Assembly (NCBI GenBank): GCA_902761655.1 | Contig: CACWLD010000035.1 | Span: forward strand, 1 to 35,969 | Direction: 5' to 3' | DNA length: 35,969 nucleotides | From: an uncultured Bacteroidia bacterium | GTDB lineage: Bacteria; Bacteroidota; Bacteroidia; Bacteroidales; UBA932 | Part shown: positions 1-9,946 of the stretch, piece by piece | Layout of the letters: each line of letters starts with the position of its first letter | How positions within the stretch are numbered: the stretch's first letter is position 1 | Translations under genes and position numbers: made by a program | Notes under the pieces: model-generated | What the model was told of the DNA's origin: nothing | The model's input: only the letters and a program-made list of their open reading frames with translations | Database searches by the model: none

Positions 1-183
1 ATAGCAATGCTTGAGATCTGGATCATCCGCAAGTTCATCGTGAAGCCGGAGGAAGTGGTTGCAAAGGTAAAGGCATCGGAAGGAAAGCCTGTTCCAAAGT
101 CCAAGTTCCAGCAGAGGCTGGAGGAGGCCCAGAGAATGCAGCAGCAGCAAATGCGCGCACAACAGAACAACAAGAAGAAATAA
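1..183 (+). CDS. yidC: C-terminal fragment, probable membrane protein insertase YidC
   Basis: Only the last 60 codons of a reading frame that enters from the left edge are present; it ends with TAA at 181-183. The fragment begins with a hydrophobic stretch (LEIWIIRKFIV), which looks like the end of the last membrane segment, followed by a charged Lys/Gln/Arg-rich tail containing SKFQQRLEEAQ. Bacteroidota YidC proteins characteristically end this way, with a final helix followed by a 'K-x-F-x-x-R-L-E-E-A' Gln-rich tail. YidC inserts and folds inner-membrane proteins. The assignment rests on the tail alone, so another membrane protein with a basic cytoplasmic tail remains possible. The next gene begins at the base after the stop. 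Confidence 0.55.
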   Translation: MAMLEIWIIRKFIVKPEEVVAKVKASEGKPVPKSKFQQRLEEAQRMQQQQMRAQQNNKKK

Positions 184-831
184 TTGATAGAGAGTAATTT
201 AAATAATCTATGGAAGGAACTGCCGCCGGATGTAAAATTGGTGGCAGTTTCCAAATATTACCCGGCCGAAGCCATCGAGAGGGCTTACAAGGCCGGCCAG
301 AGAGTCTTTGCGGAGAGCCGTCCGCAGGACTTCGCCGCAAAGGTGGAGATCCTCCCCAAAGACATAGAATGGCACTTCATAGGCCATCTTCAGACCAATA
401 AGCTTAAACTGGTCCTCCCTTATGCGTCGCTTGTGCAGAGCGTGGACACCCGCCATCTCCTGGACGAGATTGAGAAATGGGGCAAGGCCAATGACCACAT
501 CACGGACATTCTCCTAGAAATTCACATCGGCGCCGAGCAGACAAAGCAGGGCTTTGCAGAAGAGGAGGCTCTTGAAATCCTCTTCAATGCCGACAAGTTC
601 CCCCACGTGCGCTTCCGCGGCCTTATGGCAATGGCCACGAACACAGATGATGAAAGCGTCATAGACGCGGACTTCGCCCGCATAGACACCTTTATGGCGT
701 ATGTCAAGGACCTGTTCCCGGAACTGGAAGCCTTTGACCAGCTATCCATTGGAATGTCCGGAGACTACAAGATCGCCTTGCGCCACGGAGCAACAATGGT
801 GCGCATAGGCACCGCCATTTTCGCAGAATAA
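184..831 (+). CDS. YggS/PROSC-family pyridoxal phosphate homeostasis protein
   Basis: This 215-residue protein has the single-domain alanine-racemase-like barrel of the YggS (PLPBP) family. VAVSKYYP near residue 21 carries the PLP lysine, HFIGHLQTNK is the family signature, and the C-terminal SIGMSGDYKIALRHGATMVRIGTAIF contains the phosphate-binding turn. The family buffers free PLP and affects amino-acid and keto-acid balance; it has no well-defined catalytic reaction. The frame opens with TTG directly after the upstream stop. There is no in-frame ATG before the conserved core, so TTG is the best start, but initiation at a nearby non-ATG codon cannot be excluded. The two abutting genes are probably cotranscribed. 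Confidence 0.88.
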   Translation: MIESNLNNLWKELPPDVKLVAVSKYYPAEAIERAYKAGQRVFAESRPQDFAAKVEILPKDIEWHFIGHLQTNKLKLVLPYASLVQSVDTRHLLDEIEKWGKANDHITDILLEIHIGAEQTKQGFAEEEALEILFNADKFPHVRFRGLMAMATNTDDESVIDADFARIDTFMAYVKDLFPELEAFDQLSIGMSGDYKIALRHGATMVRIGTAIFAE

Positions 832-858
832 TAACCACTAATTAAAACTAATACCATT

Positions 859-2418
859 ATGAAAAGGCTTTATGTAATTCTCTTGGCCGCACTCCTGGCA
901 CTGCCCGCCTTTGCCCAGACTGCAAGGATCAAGATTGACACCGACCGCAAGATAGGGGAGATTGACAAGAATCTCTACAGCAACTTCACCGAGCACCTTG
1001 GCCGCTGCATCTATGGCGGACTCTATGACCCGGAATCTTCCCAGGCCGACGAGGCCGGACTCCGCAAGGACGTCCTGCAGGCCATCAGGGACCTTAACGT
1101 TTCCATCACCCGCTATCCGGGAGGAAACTTCGTTTCCAACTACCACTGGCTGGACGGCGTAGGCCCAAACCGCAAGCCCCGCCTGGAACTTGCCTGGCAG
1201 AGGATGGAGTCCAACGAGTTCGGTACCGATGAATTTATGGACTTCGCCCGCAAGGTTGGCACCGAGCCGTATTTCGCAATCAACCTGGGAACTGGAACCA
1301 TTGAGGAGGCCCAGTGGTGGGTTGAGTACTGCAACATCAAGGAAGGCCCTTACTACGCCGAACTGCGCCGCAAATACGGCCACGAGGAGCCCTACAACAT
1401 CAAGTACTGGGGCCTTGGCAACGAGATGGACGGTGACTGGCAGATGGGCCAGCTCTCTCCTATGGACTATGCCAAGAAAGCCCGCGAGGCCGCAAAGATT
1501 ATGACCTACACAGATCCTTCAATCAAGCTCATCGCCTCCGGCTCTTCAAACTACACCCCGGGCGCCAACCCTGACGAGTGGAACCGCACCGTGCTTGACT
1601 ACCTTGACGGATTCGTAGACTACATTGCCCTGCATATGTACGTGGGCAATGCCAACAACAACTACTACGACTTCCTGGCAACCCCTATGATTATGGACCA
1701 GCGTACCCAGCTTGTAAAGGGTATGATCCGTGAATACAACAAGAGCGACCGCCCCATAAAGATAGCCTGGGACGAATACAATGTATGGTATCGCGCGCGC
1801 GACGACGCAAGCTCCGTGGGCATCCACGCCCTTGAGGAGCACTACAACCTTGAGGACGCCCTTGTTATCGCGGGCTTCCTGAACTGCTTCGTGCGCAACG
1901 CTGACATCGTGAAAATGGCCAATATGGCCCAGCTGGTTAACGTAATCGCCCCCATCTTTGTTGAGGACGACAAGATGTACCTCCAGACCATTTACTATCC
2001 TCTGCAGCTCTTTGCCAACAATATGAAGGGCGAGTCCTTGGACGTATTCGTAGACTGTGAGAAGTATGACACCTCAGAGGACTTCTCCCTTGGCCGCAAC
2101 GAGGTTAGCGCCTCCATCACCGACGTTCCTTACCTTGACGTTACCGCAGCCCTTGACGGAGACGAGCTCATCGTGTGCGTAGTCAACCGCAACAAGGACA
2201 AGGCTATTGCCACAGACATCATCTGCCAGCAGGCCAAGTTCAGCGGCCCCGTGGAGGTATACGAGATCAACGGACCTGACATCAAGGCGGAGAACACCGT
2301 AAACAAGACCACGGTGACCACCCAGAAGAAGGCTGACCTCAAGAACCCCGGCAACGCCAACCTGAGGTACTCCTTCCCGGCCCACTCCATCACAATGCTC
2401 AAGGGTAAAGTTAAATAA
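859..2418 (+). CDS. Secreted GH51 alpha-L-arabinofuranosidase
   Basis: The 519-residue protein begins with a clear signal peptide (MKRLYVILLAALLALPAFAQ, cleavage after about residue 20). It then has the GH51 (beta/alpha)8 barrel and a C-terminal beta domain. The acid/base glutamate is E189 in GLGNEMDG and the nucleophile is E306 in AWDEYNVWY; RYPGGNFVSNYHW near residues 85-97 is another family hallmark. It should release arabinose from arabinan or arabinoxylan side chains in the periplasm or at the surface. Two bases separate it from the downstream serine hydrolase, so the pair is likely one transcript. Together with the GH10 xylanase at 29.2 kb it indicates a plant-hemicellulose diet. Length is normal for the family. 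Confidence 0.93.
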   Translation: MKRLYVILLAALLALPAFAQTARIKIDTDRKIGEIDKNLYSNFTEHLGRCIYGGLYDPESSQADEAGLRKDVLQAIRDLNVSITRYPGGNFVSNYHWLDGVGPNRKPRLELAWQRMESNEFGTDEFMDFARKVGTEPYFAINLGTGTIEEAQWWVEYCNIKEGPYYAELRRKYGHEEPYNIKYWGLGNEMDGDWQMGQLSPMDYAKKAREAAKIMTYTDPSIKLIASGSSNYTPGANPDEWNRTVLDYLDGFVDYIALHMYVGNANNNYYDFLATPMIMDQRTQLVKGMIREYNKSDRPIKIAWDEYNVWYRARDDASSVGIHALEEHYNLEDALVIAGFLNCFVRNADIVKMANMAQLVNVIAPIFVEDDKMYLQTIYYPLQLFANNMKGESLDVFVDCEKYDTSEDFSLGRNEVSASITDVPYLDVTAALDGDELIVCVVNRNKDKAIATDIICQQAKFSGPVEVYEINGPDIKAENTVNKTTVTTQKKADLKNPGNANLRYSFPAHSITMLKGKVK

Positions 2419-2420
2419 AG

Positions 2421-3953
2421 ATGAAATCAGTTTCATTAAGAAAATTTTGGCTGTCGGCAGCGGTGCTGCTGACAGCTTTCGCTTGCGCCCACGCATATAA
2501 CGACGGCCTTCCGCGCAGCACTCCGGAGGCCGAAGGCGTAAACAGCGAGTACATTGCCAAGTTCTTCTCTGACCTGGACAAGAGCGGGCTGGAAGTGCAC
2601 AGCATAATGATCATCCGCCACGGAAAGGTCATTGCCGAGCACTGGTGGGCGCCGTACGCACCGGAATACACGCACGCAATGTATTCCTGCACAAAGACTT
2701 TCACCGCAACCGCAATTGGCTTTGCAGTGCAGGAGGGCCTGCTCAAGGTGAGCGACAAGGTGATCTCCTTCTTCCCGGACCTCCTTCCGGACGTGATTTC
2801 GGAGGACCTGGCAAACCTTACAGTAGAGCACCTGCTGTCAATGAGCGTGGGCCACAAGTCCACCTCCTATGCGGGATCCGGCCTTCCGCAGGTTAAGTCT
2901 TTCCTTGCCGCGGAGTTCCAGTATCATCCCGGGACCCATTTCGCATACAACATCTCCGCATCCCATATGCTGTCCAACATCATCACAAGGGTGACCGGCC
3001 TTTCCATCAAGGAATACCTTGAGCCAAGGCTCTTCGAGCCTCTGGGAATAAAGGACATAGTCTGGGAGATGGACGATGACGGCCACAATATGGGCAACGG
3101 CGGATCGCATCTGCGTACATCGGATATGGCCAAGTTTGGCATATTCCTGATGAACAAGGGCAAGTATAACGGCAAGCAGCTCCTGAACCCGGAGTGGATC
3201 GAGACCGGAACCAGGCCGCATATCTACCAGAAGGATCCAAACGGCCCTGAGAAGGACGCCAAGGACGACGGAGGCCAAGGATACGGCTACCAGTGCTGGA
3301 TGGGCCGTAACGGCTCTTATAGGGCCATTGGCGCTATGAACCAGGTTATCCTGGTGTTCCCGGACAAGGACTTTGCAGTAATATCTACCGGAGCCGTAAG
3401 GGATGAGACCACATTCAACGACCTTTGCTATGCAATGCTTCCAGGAGTTGGGGACAAGAAACTCAAGGCTTCCAAGACCAATCTGGATCAGGCAATTGCC
3501 GGCTACGCCCTCAAGAAGCCTTTCGAGCCTTCGGCTCCCCAGGCCAAGTCCGAGACCCGCAAGTTCCGTATGTTCCAGAACCAATACGGCATTGAGAAGG
3601 TTGACTTCCGCTTTGACGCCCAGGGCAACTGCCAGGTTACTTTCGAAACCGCGGCCAGCAACACCAACCTTGATTTTGGCGTAACTGACTGGAAGATCCG
3701 CCAGACGGACCGCAAGATGGCCCTGACACGCTCTTCCTATCCCAATACTGCGGACGTAACTCCTTATTACTCAGCGGGAATTTGCAGTTGGACCGGAAAG
3801 GACCAGCTGTCCGCTCAGTCCCTGTCATTCTTCAACGCAGGCGCAACGGAAAACTTCCGCTTCACCTTTGACGGGGATAAACTGAAGATGGAAATCCTGG
3901 GCTCCGGCCCCAACGCCTCTAACGCTCTCCTTGAAGGAGTGAATTGTAAATAG
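2421..3953 (+). CDS. Secreted serine hydrolase, beta-lactamase class C fold
   Basis: This 510-residue protein has an N-terminal signal peptide and a class C beta-lactamase/DD-peptidase-like domain over roughly residues 40-350. The nucleophile motif SxxK is S89-C-T-K92 in AMYSCTKTF, and the second conserved motif is around Y176-N177. A C-terminal beta domain of about 150 residues follows, as in many Bacteroidota serine hydrolases. Substrate cannot be read from sequence; members include esterases, D-aminopeptidases and transpeptidase-like enzymes, and neighbouring GH51 hints at a carbohydrate-ester role only weakly. Its last 35 bases overlap, in the opposite direction, the 3' end of lpxB, so the two genes converge with coding overlap. 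Confidence 0.88.
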   Translation: MKSVSLRKFWLSAAVLLTAFACAHAYNDGLPRSTPEAEGVNSEYIAKFFSDLDKSGLEVHSIMIIRHGKVIAEHWWAPYAPEYTHAMYSCTKTFTATAIGFAVQEGLLKVSDKVISFFPDLLPDVISEDLANLTVEHLLSMSVGHKSTSYAGSGLPQVKSFLAAEFQYHPGTHFAYNISASHMLSNIITRVTGLSIKEYLEPRLFEPLGIKDIVWEMDDDGHNMGNGGSHLRTSDMAKFGIFLMNKGKYNGKQLLNPEWIETGTRPHIYQKDPNGPEKDAKDDGGQGYGYQCWMGRNGSYRAIGAMNQVILVFPDKDFAVISTGAVRDETTFNDLCYAMLPGVGDKKLKASKTNLDQAIAGYALKKPFEPSAPQAKSETRKFRMFQNQYGIEKVDFRFDAQGNCQVTFETAASNTNLDFGVTDWKIRQTDRKMALTRSSYPNTADVTPYYSAGICSWTGKDQLSAQSLSFFNAGATENFRFTFDGDKLKMEILGSGPNASNALLEGVNCK

Positions 3954-5028
3954 ACTCTGCGATCGCTAGCGATGCGCCGCTGCCTCCAAGGGCCTGGCGG
4001 ATGGCGGCGTAATCGTCCAGCATACGGTTGCGGCGTGCCTTCAAATCTAGGGCGCGGATTTCAGCAACGACATTGTCGGCAGTGAAGTCTTCTTGGATCA
4101 GTTCCTTGAAGGCTTCCTTGTTTAATATCAGGTTGCCCAGGGAGATGTAAGAGATGTGGTCCATCACCTTGAAGATATGCCTTGCCACGAAAGCGGTGAC
4201 TGCCGATGTGCTCCAGCAGACTACCTGCGGAGTGCCAATCAGGGCTGCCTCCAACGAAGCCGTGCCGGAATTGATGATGGCGGCCTGCGCGTATTTGAGG
4301 ATGTCATAAGTGCGCCCGAAGATCAGTTCAACGTTGCTGCGCCCGCCAATGAACGGAGCGTAGTCGGCGGGGGAGCGTGACGGGGCTCCCGCAACCACCA
4401 TCTTGCATCCAAGCTTGTCCGCCACCTCCATACACACGGGCATCATACGCTTGATCTCTCCCTTGCGGGAGCCCGGCAGCAGCGCCACGTATGGCGTGTG
4501 GCTGGCGGGGGAGTAACGGTGATTGTCCACTGAGTCCAAAAGGGGATTGCCCTTGTATACGAAGTCGATGCCGGCTTTCTGGAAGTAGGGGATTTCGAAC
4601 GGGAAAACTATGTACAGCTTGTCCACGTACTTCTTGAGCTTGCGGTTGCGTCCTTCGCGCGACGCCCAGGTCTTGGGGGCAATGTAATAGTATACCTTGA
4701 AGCCCTTTTGGTGGGCGAACTTAGCAATCTTGAAGTTGAAGCCGGGGTAGTCTATCAGGATGACTACGTCAGGATTCCAGGCAAGGATGTCGCTCTTGCA
4801 GAATCGCAGGTTGCCAAGGATCTTCCCGGCCTTGCCCAGGACGTCCGTAAGCCCCATTACAGCGGTATCCGCGTAATGGCGGGCGGGACGCTCCCCGCAG
4901 GCGGCGGACATCAGGTCGCCGCCCCAGAAGCGGAAAGCCGCCTGCGGGTCCGAGGCCCTGAGCCCCTTTATGAGATTGCTTCCGTGAAGGTCTCCGGAAG
5001 CCTCGCCTGCTATTATGTAGTACTTCAT
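3919..5028 (-). CDS. lpxB: Lipid-A-disaccharide synthase LpxB
   Basis: The 369-residue protein opens with MKYYIIAGEASGDLHGSNLI, the glycosyltransferase family 19 signature, and contains the expected PGSRKGEIKRM nucleotide-sugar segment (residue ~185) and the GTASLEAALIGTPQVV motif (residue ~255). It joins UDP-2,3-diacylglucosamine to lipid X to make the lipid A disaccharide at the inner face of the cytoplasmic membrane. It follows surE with a one-base gap, a gene order seen in other Bacteroidota, and is almost certainly cotranscribed from the surE promoter. The 3' end overlaps the convergent serine hydrolase gene by 35 bp. Confidence 0.95.
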   Translation of the reverse strand: MKYYIIAGEASGDLHGSNLIKGLRASDPQAAFRFWGGDLMSAACGERPARHYADTAVMGLTDVLGKAGKILGNLRFCKSDILAWNPDVVILIDYPGFNFKIAKFAHQKGFKVYYYIAPKTWASREGRNRKLKKYVDKLYIVFPFEIPYFQKAGIDFVYKGNPLLDSVDNHRYSPASHTPYVALLPGSRKGEIKRMMPVCMEVADKLGCKMVVAGAPSRSPADYAPFIGGRSNVELIFGRTYDILKYAQAAIINSGTASLEAALIGTPQVVCWSTSAVTAFVARHIFKVMDHISYISLGNLILNKEAFKELIQEDFTADNVVAEIRALDLKARRNRMLDDYAAIRQALGGSGASLAIAESIYNSLLQGER

Positions 5029-5029
5029 C

Positions 5030-5869
5030 CTATTTCTTGTGAAGGTCCTCTACCTGCAGCGACCTTAGCCGCTCGCTTTCCAGGTGGTCCTGGTTGTATA
5101 TGTTATGGGCCACTATTGCAACGTAGCCCTCCTTCAGGAGGCGGTGGTCGCACATATCATTGTTGCCCGGGTTCTCCACGGGGTAGCCTGTCATCATATA
5201 GAGTTCCTCGCCCTCCTCAGGCTCTTCCATATTGAAGATTCCCATATCCTGGAGGTATATGCCCCTCTTGCGGTAGATGTCCGGGTCGAAGGCCTGGTAC
5301 TCTTCCTCCCAGTGTATCTCTCCCAGTCCGGCCACCTTTATGCCCTTTATATCTTCCAGCGAAGCCTTGGGAAAATTGATGTTGTAGTACACGCCTTTCC
5401 TGCGGGGGTTCTCCTCCATAATCTTGCTGAAGATGCCGGGGAAGAGCGCCTTGACGGCGCTGAAGTCCCCTTCCGGGCTGAAATCGTCCAGGGAAACGCC
5501 TATCCCCACAATGCCGTTCACTGCGGCTTCCTGTGCTGCGCCCAGGGTGCCGGAGTACAGCGACGCGGTGGCTGCGTTGGAGCCGTGGTTGATGCCGCAC
5601 ACCACCACGTCCGGACGCTTGTCGCCAAGCAGGATGTTGTCAATTCCAAACTTCACGCAACTGGCCGGGGTACCGTCAAGGTACCAGCGCCCGGGCGCCG
5701 TCTGCTTAACCGCTATCCGCTTGAATCCCAGCGATATGGCCATTGACATTCCTGACTGGTGGTATTTGGGGGCGACAACCGTTATCTCCCCGAACGGACG
5801 CATAATCTCAATCAGAGCCTCCAGTCCGCGGGCCTTGTAACCGTCATCGTTGGTGATAAGTATTTTCAT
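5030..5869 (-). CDS. surE: 5'/3'-nucleotidase SurE
   Basis: The 279-residue protein begins MKILITNDDGYKARGLEAL; the adjacent aspartates D8-D9 bind the divalent metal, and VCGINHGSNAA near residue 95 supplies the conserved Asn of the SurE active site. SurE dephosphorylates nucleoside monophosphates, with roles in stationary phase and stress. A -7 box on the minus strand at 5886-5893 lies about 16 bases upstream of the ATG, giving a very short leader. The gene is divergent from gap and is the first gene of the surE-lpxB unit. Confidence 0.95.
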   Translation of the reverse strand: MKILITNDDGYKARGLEALIEIMRPFGEITVVAPKYHQSGMSMAISLGFKRIAVKQTAPGRWYLDGTPASCVKFGIDNILLGDKRPDVVVCGINHGSNAATASLYSGTLGAAQEAAVNGIVGIGVSLDDFSPEGDFSAVKALFPGIFSKIMEENPRRKGVYYNINFPKASLEDIKGIKVAGLGEIHWEEEYQAFDPDIYRKRGIYLQDMGIFNMEEPEEGEELYMMTGYPVENPGNNDMCDHRLLKEGYVAIVAHNIYNQDHLESERLRSLQVEDLHKK

Positions 5870-5885
5870 AGAAGATTTATTTATG

Positions 5886-5893
5886 CAAATATA
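5886..5893 (-). promoter_or_regulatory. -7 promoter box for surE-lpxB
   Basis: The minus-strand sequence is TATATTTG, a match to the Bacteroides primary-sigma -7 box TAnnTTTG. It lies about 16 bases upstream of the surE ATG and back to back with the gap promoter. Confidence 0.7.
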
Positions 5894-5914
5894 TGAAATA
5901 AGTATTTTATTTAG

Positions 5915-5922
5915 TAATTTTG
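5915..5922 (+). promoter_or_regulatory. -7 promoter box for gap
   Basis: TAATTTTG matches TAnnTTTG inside an AT-rich divergent intergenic region. The leader to the gap ATG would be about 75 bases. No good -33 TTTG is seen at the usual spacing. Confidence 0.6.
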
Positions 5923-5984
5923 CGAGGATTTAGGGACCGCTCCCTGATTACAAGAGTAACAAATTATTATTCAATATTTTTTAA

Positions 5985-7001
<1,017 letters not shown>

Positions 7002-7019
7002 TTTGAAACCACATTATAC

Positions 7020-7061
7020 CGGAGGGTGCGTTCTGCCTTAGAGCCACCCTCCGTTATTTTT
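7020..7061 (+). terminator. Rho-independent terminator of gap
   Basis: CGGAGGGTG (7020-7028) pairs perfectly with CACCCTCCG (7045-7053) around a 16-base loop, and TTATTTTT follows directly. It ends 13 bases before the next ATG. Confidence 0.88.
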
Positions 7062-7074
7062 AGAACTATACCAT

Positions 7075-8265
7075 ATGAAGAAAGTACTCTTTATCCTTGC
7101 CGCAGCGCTCTGCCTCAGCGCATCGCTCTACGCACAGCAAGCAAGAATCGCCTGGCCGGACTACAAGTTCGAGACCGTAAAGGCCAACCCTATCACTTCA
7201 GTTAAGAACCAGGCCAGCAGCGGAACCTGCTGGGCTTTCTCCGCAATTGGATTCCTTGAGTCAGAGGTAATCCGCATAAACGGAATCAAGGATCCTGCAA
7301 AGTATCCTGACCTTTCAGAATTCTTTATCGTTAGCCACTCATACCTTGACAGGGCTGACAAATACATCCGCCTGGACGGAAACCTCACCTTTGGTGCAGG
7401 AAGCGAGGCTGACGACGTGCTTCACGTAATCCGTGACTACGGTATCGTTCCAAACGCCGCAATGACCGGAATGAACTACGGAACCGAACTGCCCCGCCAG
7501 TCCGAGCTTGACGCCGTTCTCAAGGCATATGTAGGCGCAGTGGTACGCAACCCCAACAACACCCTTTCAACCGCCTGGAAGCGCGGTTTCAAGGCCATCC
7601 TGGACGAATACCTCGGCAAGTGGCCCGAGACCTTCACAGTTGACGGAAAGACCTACACACCGGAGTCTTACCGCGACGCCCTCAAGATCAACCCGGACGA
7701 CTACGTATCCCTTACCTCCTTCAGCCATCACCCGTTCTACACACAGTTCGCAATAGAGATCTGCGACAACTGGCGCTGGGACAAGGCATACAACGTTCCT
7801 ATCGACGAGCTTATGCAGGCTCTTGACGCAGCCCTTGACGCCGGCTACACCGTCGCCTGGGGAGCTGACGTCTCCGATGCCGGATTCACCCGCGACGGCC
7901 TTGCAATCTGGGTGGACACCCAGGCCACAGCCGCTGCCGGATCTGACCAGGCACACTGGGTTGGCGTTGACAACAGCAACCAGCCTGTCATTGTTCCCGT
8001 AGAGAAGAAAGTCACTCAGGAGACCCGTCAGATTGACTTCGACAACAAGACAATGACCGACGACCACGGAATGCAGATCTTTGGAATTGCAAAGGACCAG
8101 TGGGGCAACAAGTACTATATGGTAAAGAATTCCTGGGGCGTTACCGGCAAATACGACGGTATCTGGTATGCATCCGAGGCATACGTAAAAGCCCAGACCC
8201 TTGACCTTGTATTCCACAAGGACGCCGTTCCTGCAGCTATCAAGGCTAAACTTGGAATCAGGTAA
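7075..8265 (+). CDS. Secreted C1-family (bleomycin hydrolase/PepC-like) cysteine peptidase
   Basis: The 396-residue protein has a signal peptide (MKKVLFILAAALCLSASLYAQ) and a papain-fold domain of the C1B type. The nucleophile is C52 in QASSGTCWAFS, with histidine in TDDHGMQIFG and asparagine in MVKNSWG near the C-terminus. C1B enzymes usually act as aminopeptidases in the cytoplasm; Bacteroidota carry many exported versions, so this copy should work in the periplasm on peptides. The gene follows the gap terminator closely and overlaps pssA by one base (TAATG), which suggests translational coupling to a functionally unrelated gene. Confidence 0.9.
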   Translation: MKKVLFILAAALCLSASLYAQQARIAWPDYKFETVKANPITSVKNQASSGTCWAFSAIGFLESEVIRINGIKDPAKYPDLSEFFIVSHSYLDRADKYIRLDGNLTFGAGSEADDVLHVIRDYGIVPNAAMTGMNYGTELPRQSELDAVLKAYVGAVVRNPNNTLSTAWKRGFKAILDEYLGKWPETFTVDGKTYTPESYRDALKINPDDYVSLTSFSHHPFYTQFAIEICDNWRWDKAYNVPIDELMQALDAALDAGYTVAWGADVSDAGFTRDGLAIWVDTQATAAAGSDQAHWVGVDNSNQPVIVPVEKKVTQETRQIDFDNKTMTDDHGMQIFGIAKDQWGNKYYMVKNSWGVTGKYDGIWYASEAYVKAQTLDLVFHKDAVPAAIKAKLGIR

Positions 8266-8984
8266 TGAGTCTTAGGAAGCATATTCCAAACATAATCACC
8301 TCCGTCAGCCTCCTTTGCGGGGCGGCGGGGGTTATTTTCGCTTTTTCCGGAAGGCTTGACAGGGCCTTCTACCTTATGCTGGCGGCAGCGTCCTGCGACT
8401 TCCTGGACGGCTTTGCAGCCCGCCTGCTCCACGCATATTCCCCTATGGGGAAGGAGCTGGACTCCCTGGCGGACCTGGTGAGCTTTGGCGTTCTGCCTGC
8501 AATGATGCTGGTGAACCTGAAAGCCGCCGTAAGTTTCGGCTTCCCGCCCATAGCGTGGGTACCTGCAATCCTGGTGCTCTTTACGGCGCTGCGTCTTGCC
8601 AGGTACAACGTTGAGGAATCAGGGCCGCAGTACTTTGCCGGCCTGCCGGCACCGTCCTGCGGACTGATCTGCGGCTCGCTTTGCTATTTCATCTCCTTTG
8701 AGCCGGCATCGTTCCTGTCCCTGTGGGTTCTGAACGACTGGTTCATCCCGGCGCTTACAGTGGTCCTCTGCGCCCTTCTGGTGAGCAGGGTGCCAATGTT
8801 CAGCGCAAAGTTCTCCCTGAAGGATCCGGTGAGCGTCAACCGCAAGCGCATAGCCTTTGCGGTGGACCTGGTCCTGATAGTGGCAATAGTAGCCGCAACC
8901 GGACTCAACTGGTCAATGGTGATCCTGCTGGGCCTGGTTACCTACGTAGTTATGAATCTGATTCTGGCGGCGCTGAAAGTTTAG
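8265..8984 (+). CDS. pssA: CDP-diacylglycerol-serine O-phosphatidyltransferase
   Basis: This 239-residue membrane protein carries the complete CDP-alcohol phosphotransferase motif D-G-x2-A-R-x8-G-x3-D-x3-D at residues 48-70 (D48, G49, A52-R53, G62, D66, D70), surrounded by hydrophobic helices. It makes phosphatidylserine from CDP-diacylglycerol and serine, the precursor of phosphatidylethanolamine. The ATG overlaps the upstream stop codon. The 3' end overlaps the convergent cation-efflux gene by four bases. A phosphatidylglycerol or inositol transferase would share the motif, but the N-terminal IPNIITSVSLLCG is typical of the serine enzyme. Confidence 0.9.
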   Translation: MSLRKHIPNIITSVSLLCGAAGVIFAFSGRLDRAFYLMLAAASCDFLDGFAARLLHAYSPMGKELDSLADLVSFGVLPAMMLVNLKAAVSFGFPPIAWVPAILVLFTALRLARYNVEESGPQYFAGLPAPSCGLICGSLCYFISFEPASFLSLWVLNDWFIPALTVVLCALLVSRVPMFSAKFSLKDPVSVNRKRIAFAVDLVLIVAIVAATGLNWSMVILLGLVTYVVMNLILAALKV

Positions 8985-9931
8985 TCGTCGTCGTGGTCGT
9001 GATGGTGATGGTGGTGCTCGCCGCATTCCTGCTCGTCGCACTCTGAACCCTCACTTTCCATCTCAAGAGTAGAATGGCTGATCCCTCTGTGGGTCAGCTC
9101 TTCTTTTATGGCTTCGCCAATCTGGTGCATACGGGAGACGTCATTGATTACCACGTGGGCCGTGAGGGCGTTTTCAGTGGTGCTGATGGGCCAGATGTGG
9201 ACGTGATGCACGCTGCTCACACCTTCGCATCCGCAGATGGCTTCCTTTACCTGGTCAGGGTCAATTCCTTCAGGCACGGCGTCTATGCTAAGACGCAGGC
9301 TCTCTGAAAGCAGTTCCCAGGTGCTTACAAGTATAACTGCGGCAATAATAAGGCTGACGATAGGGTCTATGACGTTCCAGCCGGTAAGGCTGATGATTAT
9401 TCCGGAGATGACAACGCCAACGGAGACAAGGGTGTCTGCAAGCATATGGAGGAAGGCGCCGCGCGTGTTGATGTCGTGCTTGGAATTGCGCGACAGCAAC
9501 CACGCCGTGAGGCCGTTCACCAATATGCCCACGCCCGCGGTCCAGGAGACGGCGGCGCCGTTCACGGACAGGGTGTCAAGGTTGGAGAACTTGTGGATAC
9601 TCTCAATGATAATGGCGCCCACTGCCACCAGGAGTATTATGGCATTCAGCAGGGATATAAGAACGGAGCTTTTCTTATATCCATAAGTATATCTCCTGGT
9701 GGAATGGCTCATTGACAGCTTGAACGCTATCATAGCAAGCAGCAGGCTGAAAACATCGCCCAAGTTGTGACCCGCGTCCGAAATCAGACCCAGGGAATTG
9801 CTAAAGAAACCCATTGTAACCTCCACGGCTACGAAAACTAAATTCAGGACGATGGAGAATATGTAAACGCCGTTCAGTGACTCAAGCTGACCGACGTGTG
9901 AATGATCGTGGTGGTGATGACTGTGTTCCAT
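8981..9931 (-). CDS. Cation diffusion facilitator (CzcD/ZitB-like) efflux protein
   Basis: The protein of about 316 residues has six predicted membrane helices with the CDF metal sites in SDAGHNLGDV (helix 2) and HMLADTLVSVGV (helix 5), and a cytoplasmic C-terminal domain. It should exchange Zn2+ or a related divalent metal for protons. Both ends are metal-binding: EHSHHHHDHSH at the N-terminus and a tail ending in six histidines and DHDDD. The frame extends upstream to another ATG at 9946, but the -7 box at 9957-9964 would give that start almost no leader, so the ATG at 9931 is preferred. A perfect 13-bp inverted repeat surrounds the promoter. Confidence 0.93.
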   Translation of the reverse strand: MEHSHHHHDHSHVGQLESLNGVYIFSIVLNLVFVAVEVTMGFFSNSLGLISDAGHNLGDVFSLLLAMIAFKLSMSHSTRRYTYGYKKSSVLISLLNAIILLVAVGAIIIESIHKFSNLDTLSVNGAAVSWTAGVGILVNGLTAWLLSRNSKHDINTRGAFLHMLADTLVSVGVVISGIIISLTGWNVIDPIVSLIIAAVILVSTWELLSESLRLSIDAVPEGIDPDQVKEAICGCEGVSSVHHVHIWPISTTENALTAHVVINDVSRMHQIGEAIKEELTHRGISHSTLEMESEGSECDEQECGEHHHHHHDHDDD

Positions 9932-9946
9932 AAGAAGACAAATCAA

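Noticed and set aside
838-1383. Minus-strand open frame over the start of the arabinofuranosidase gene.
   Set aside because: The GH51 frame has a signal peptide and catalytic residues; the antisense frame has no recognisable feature.
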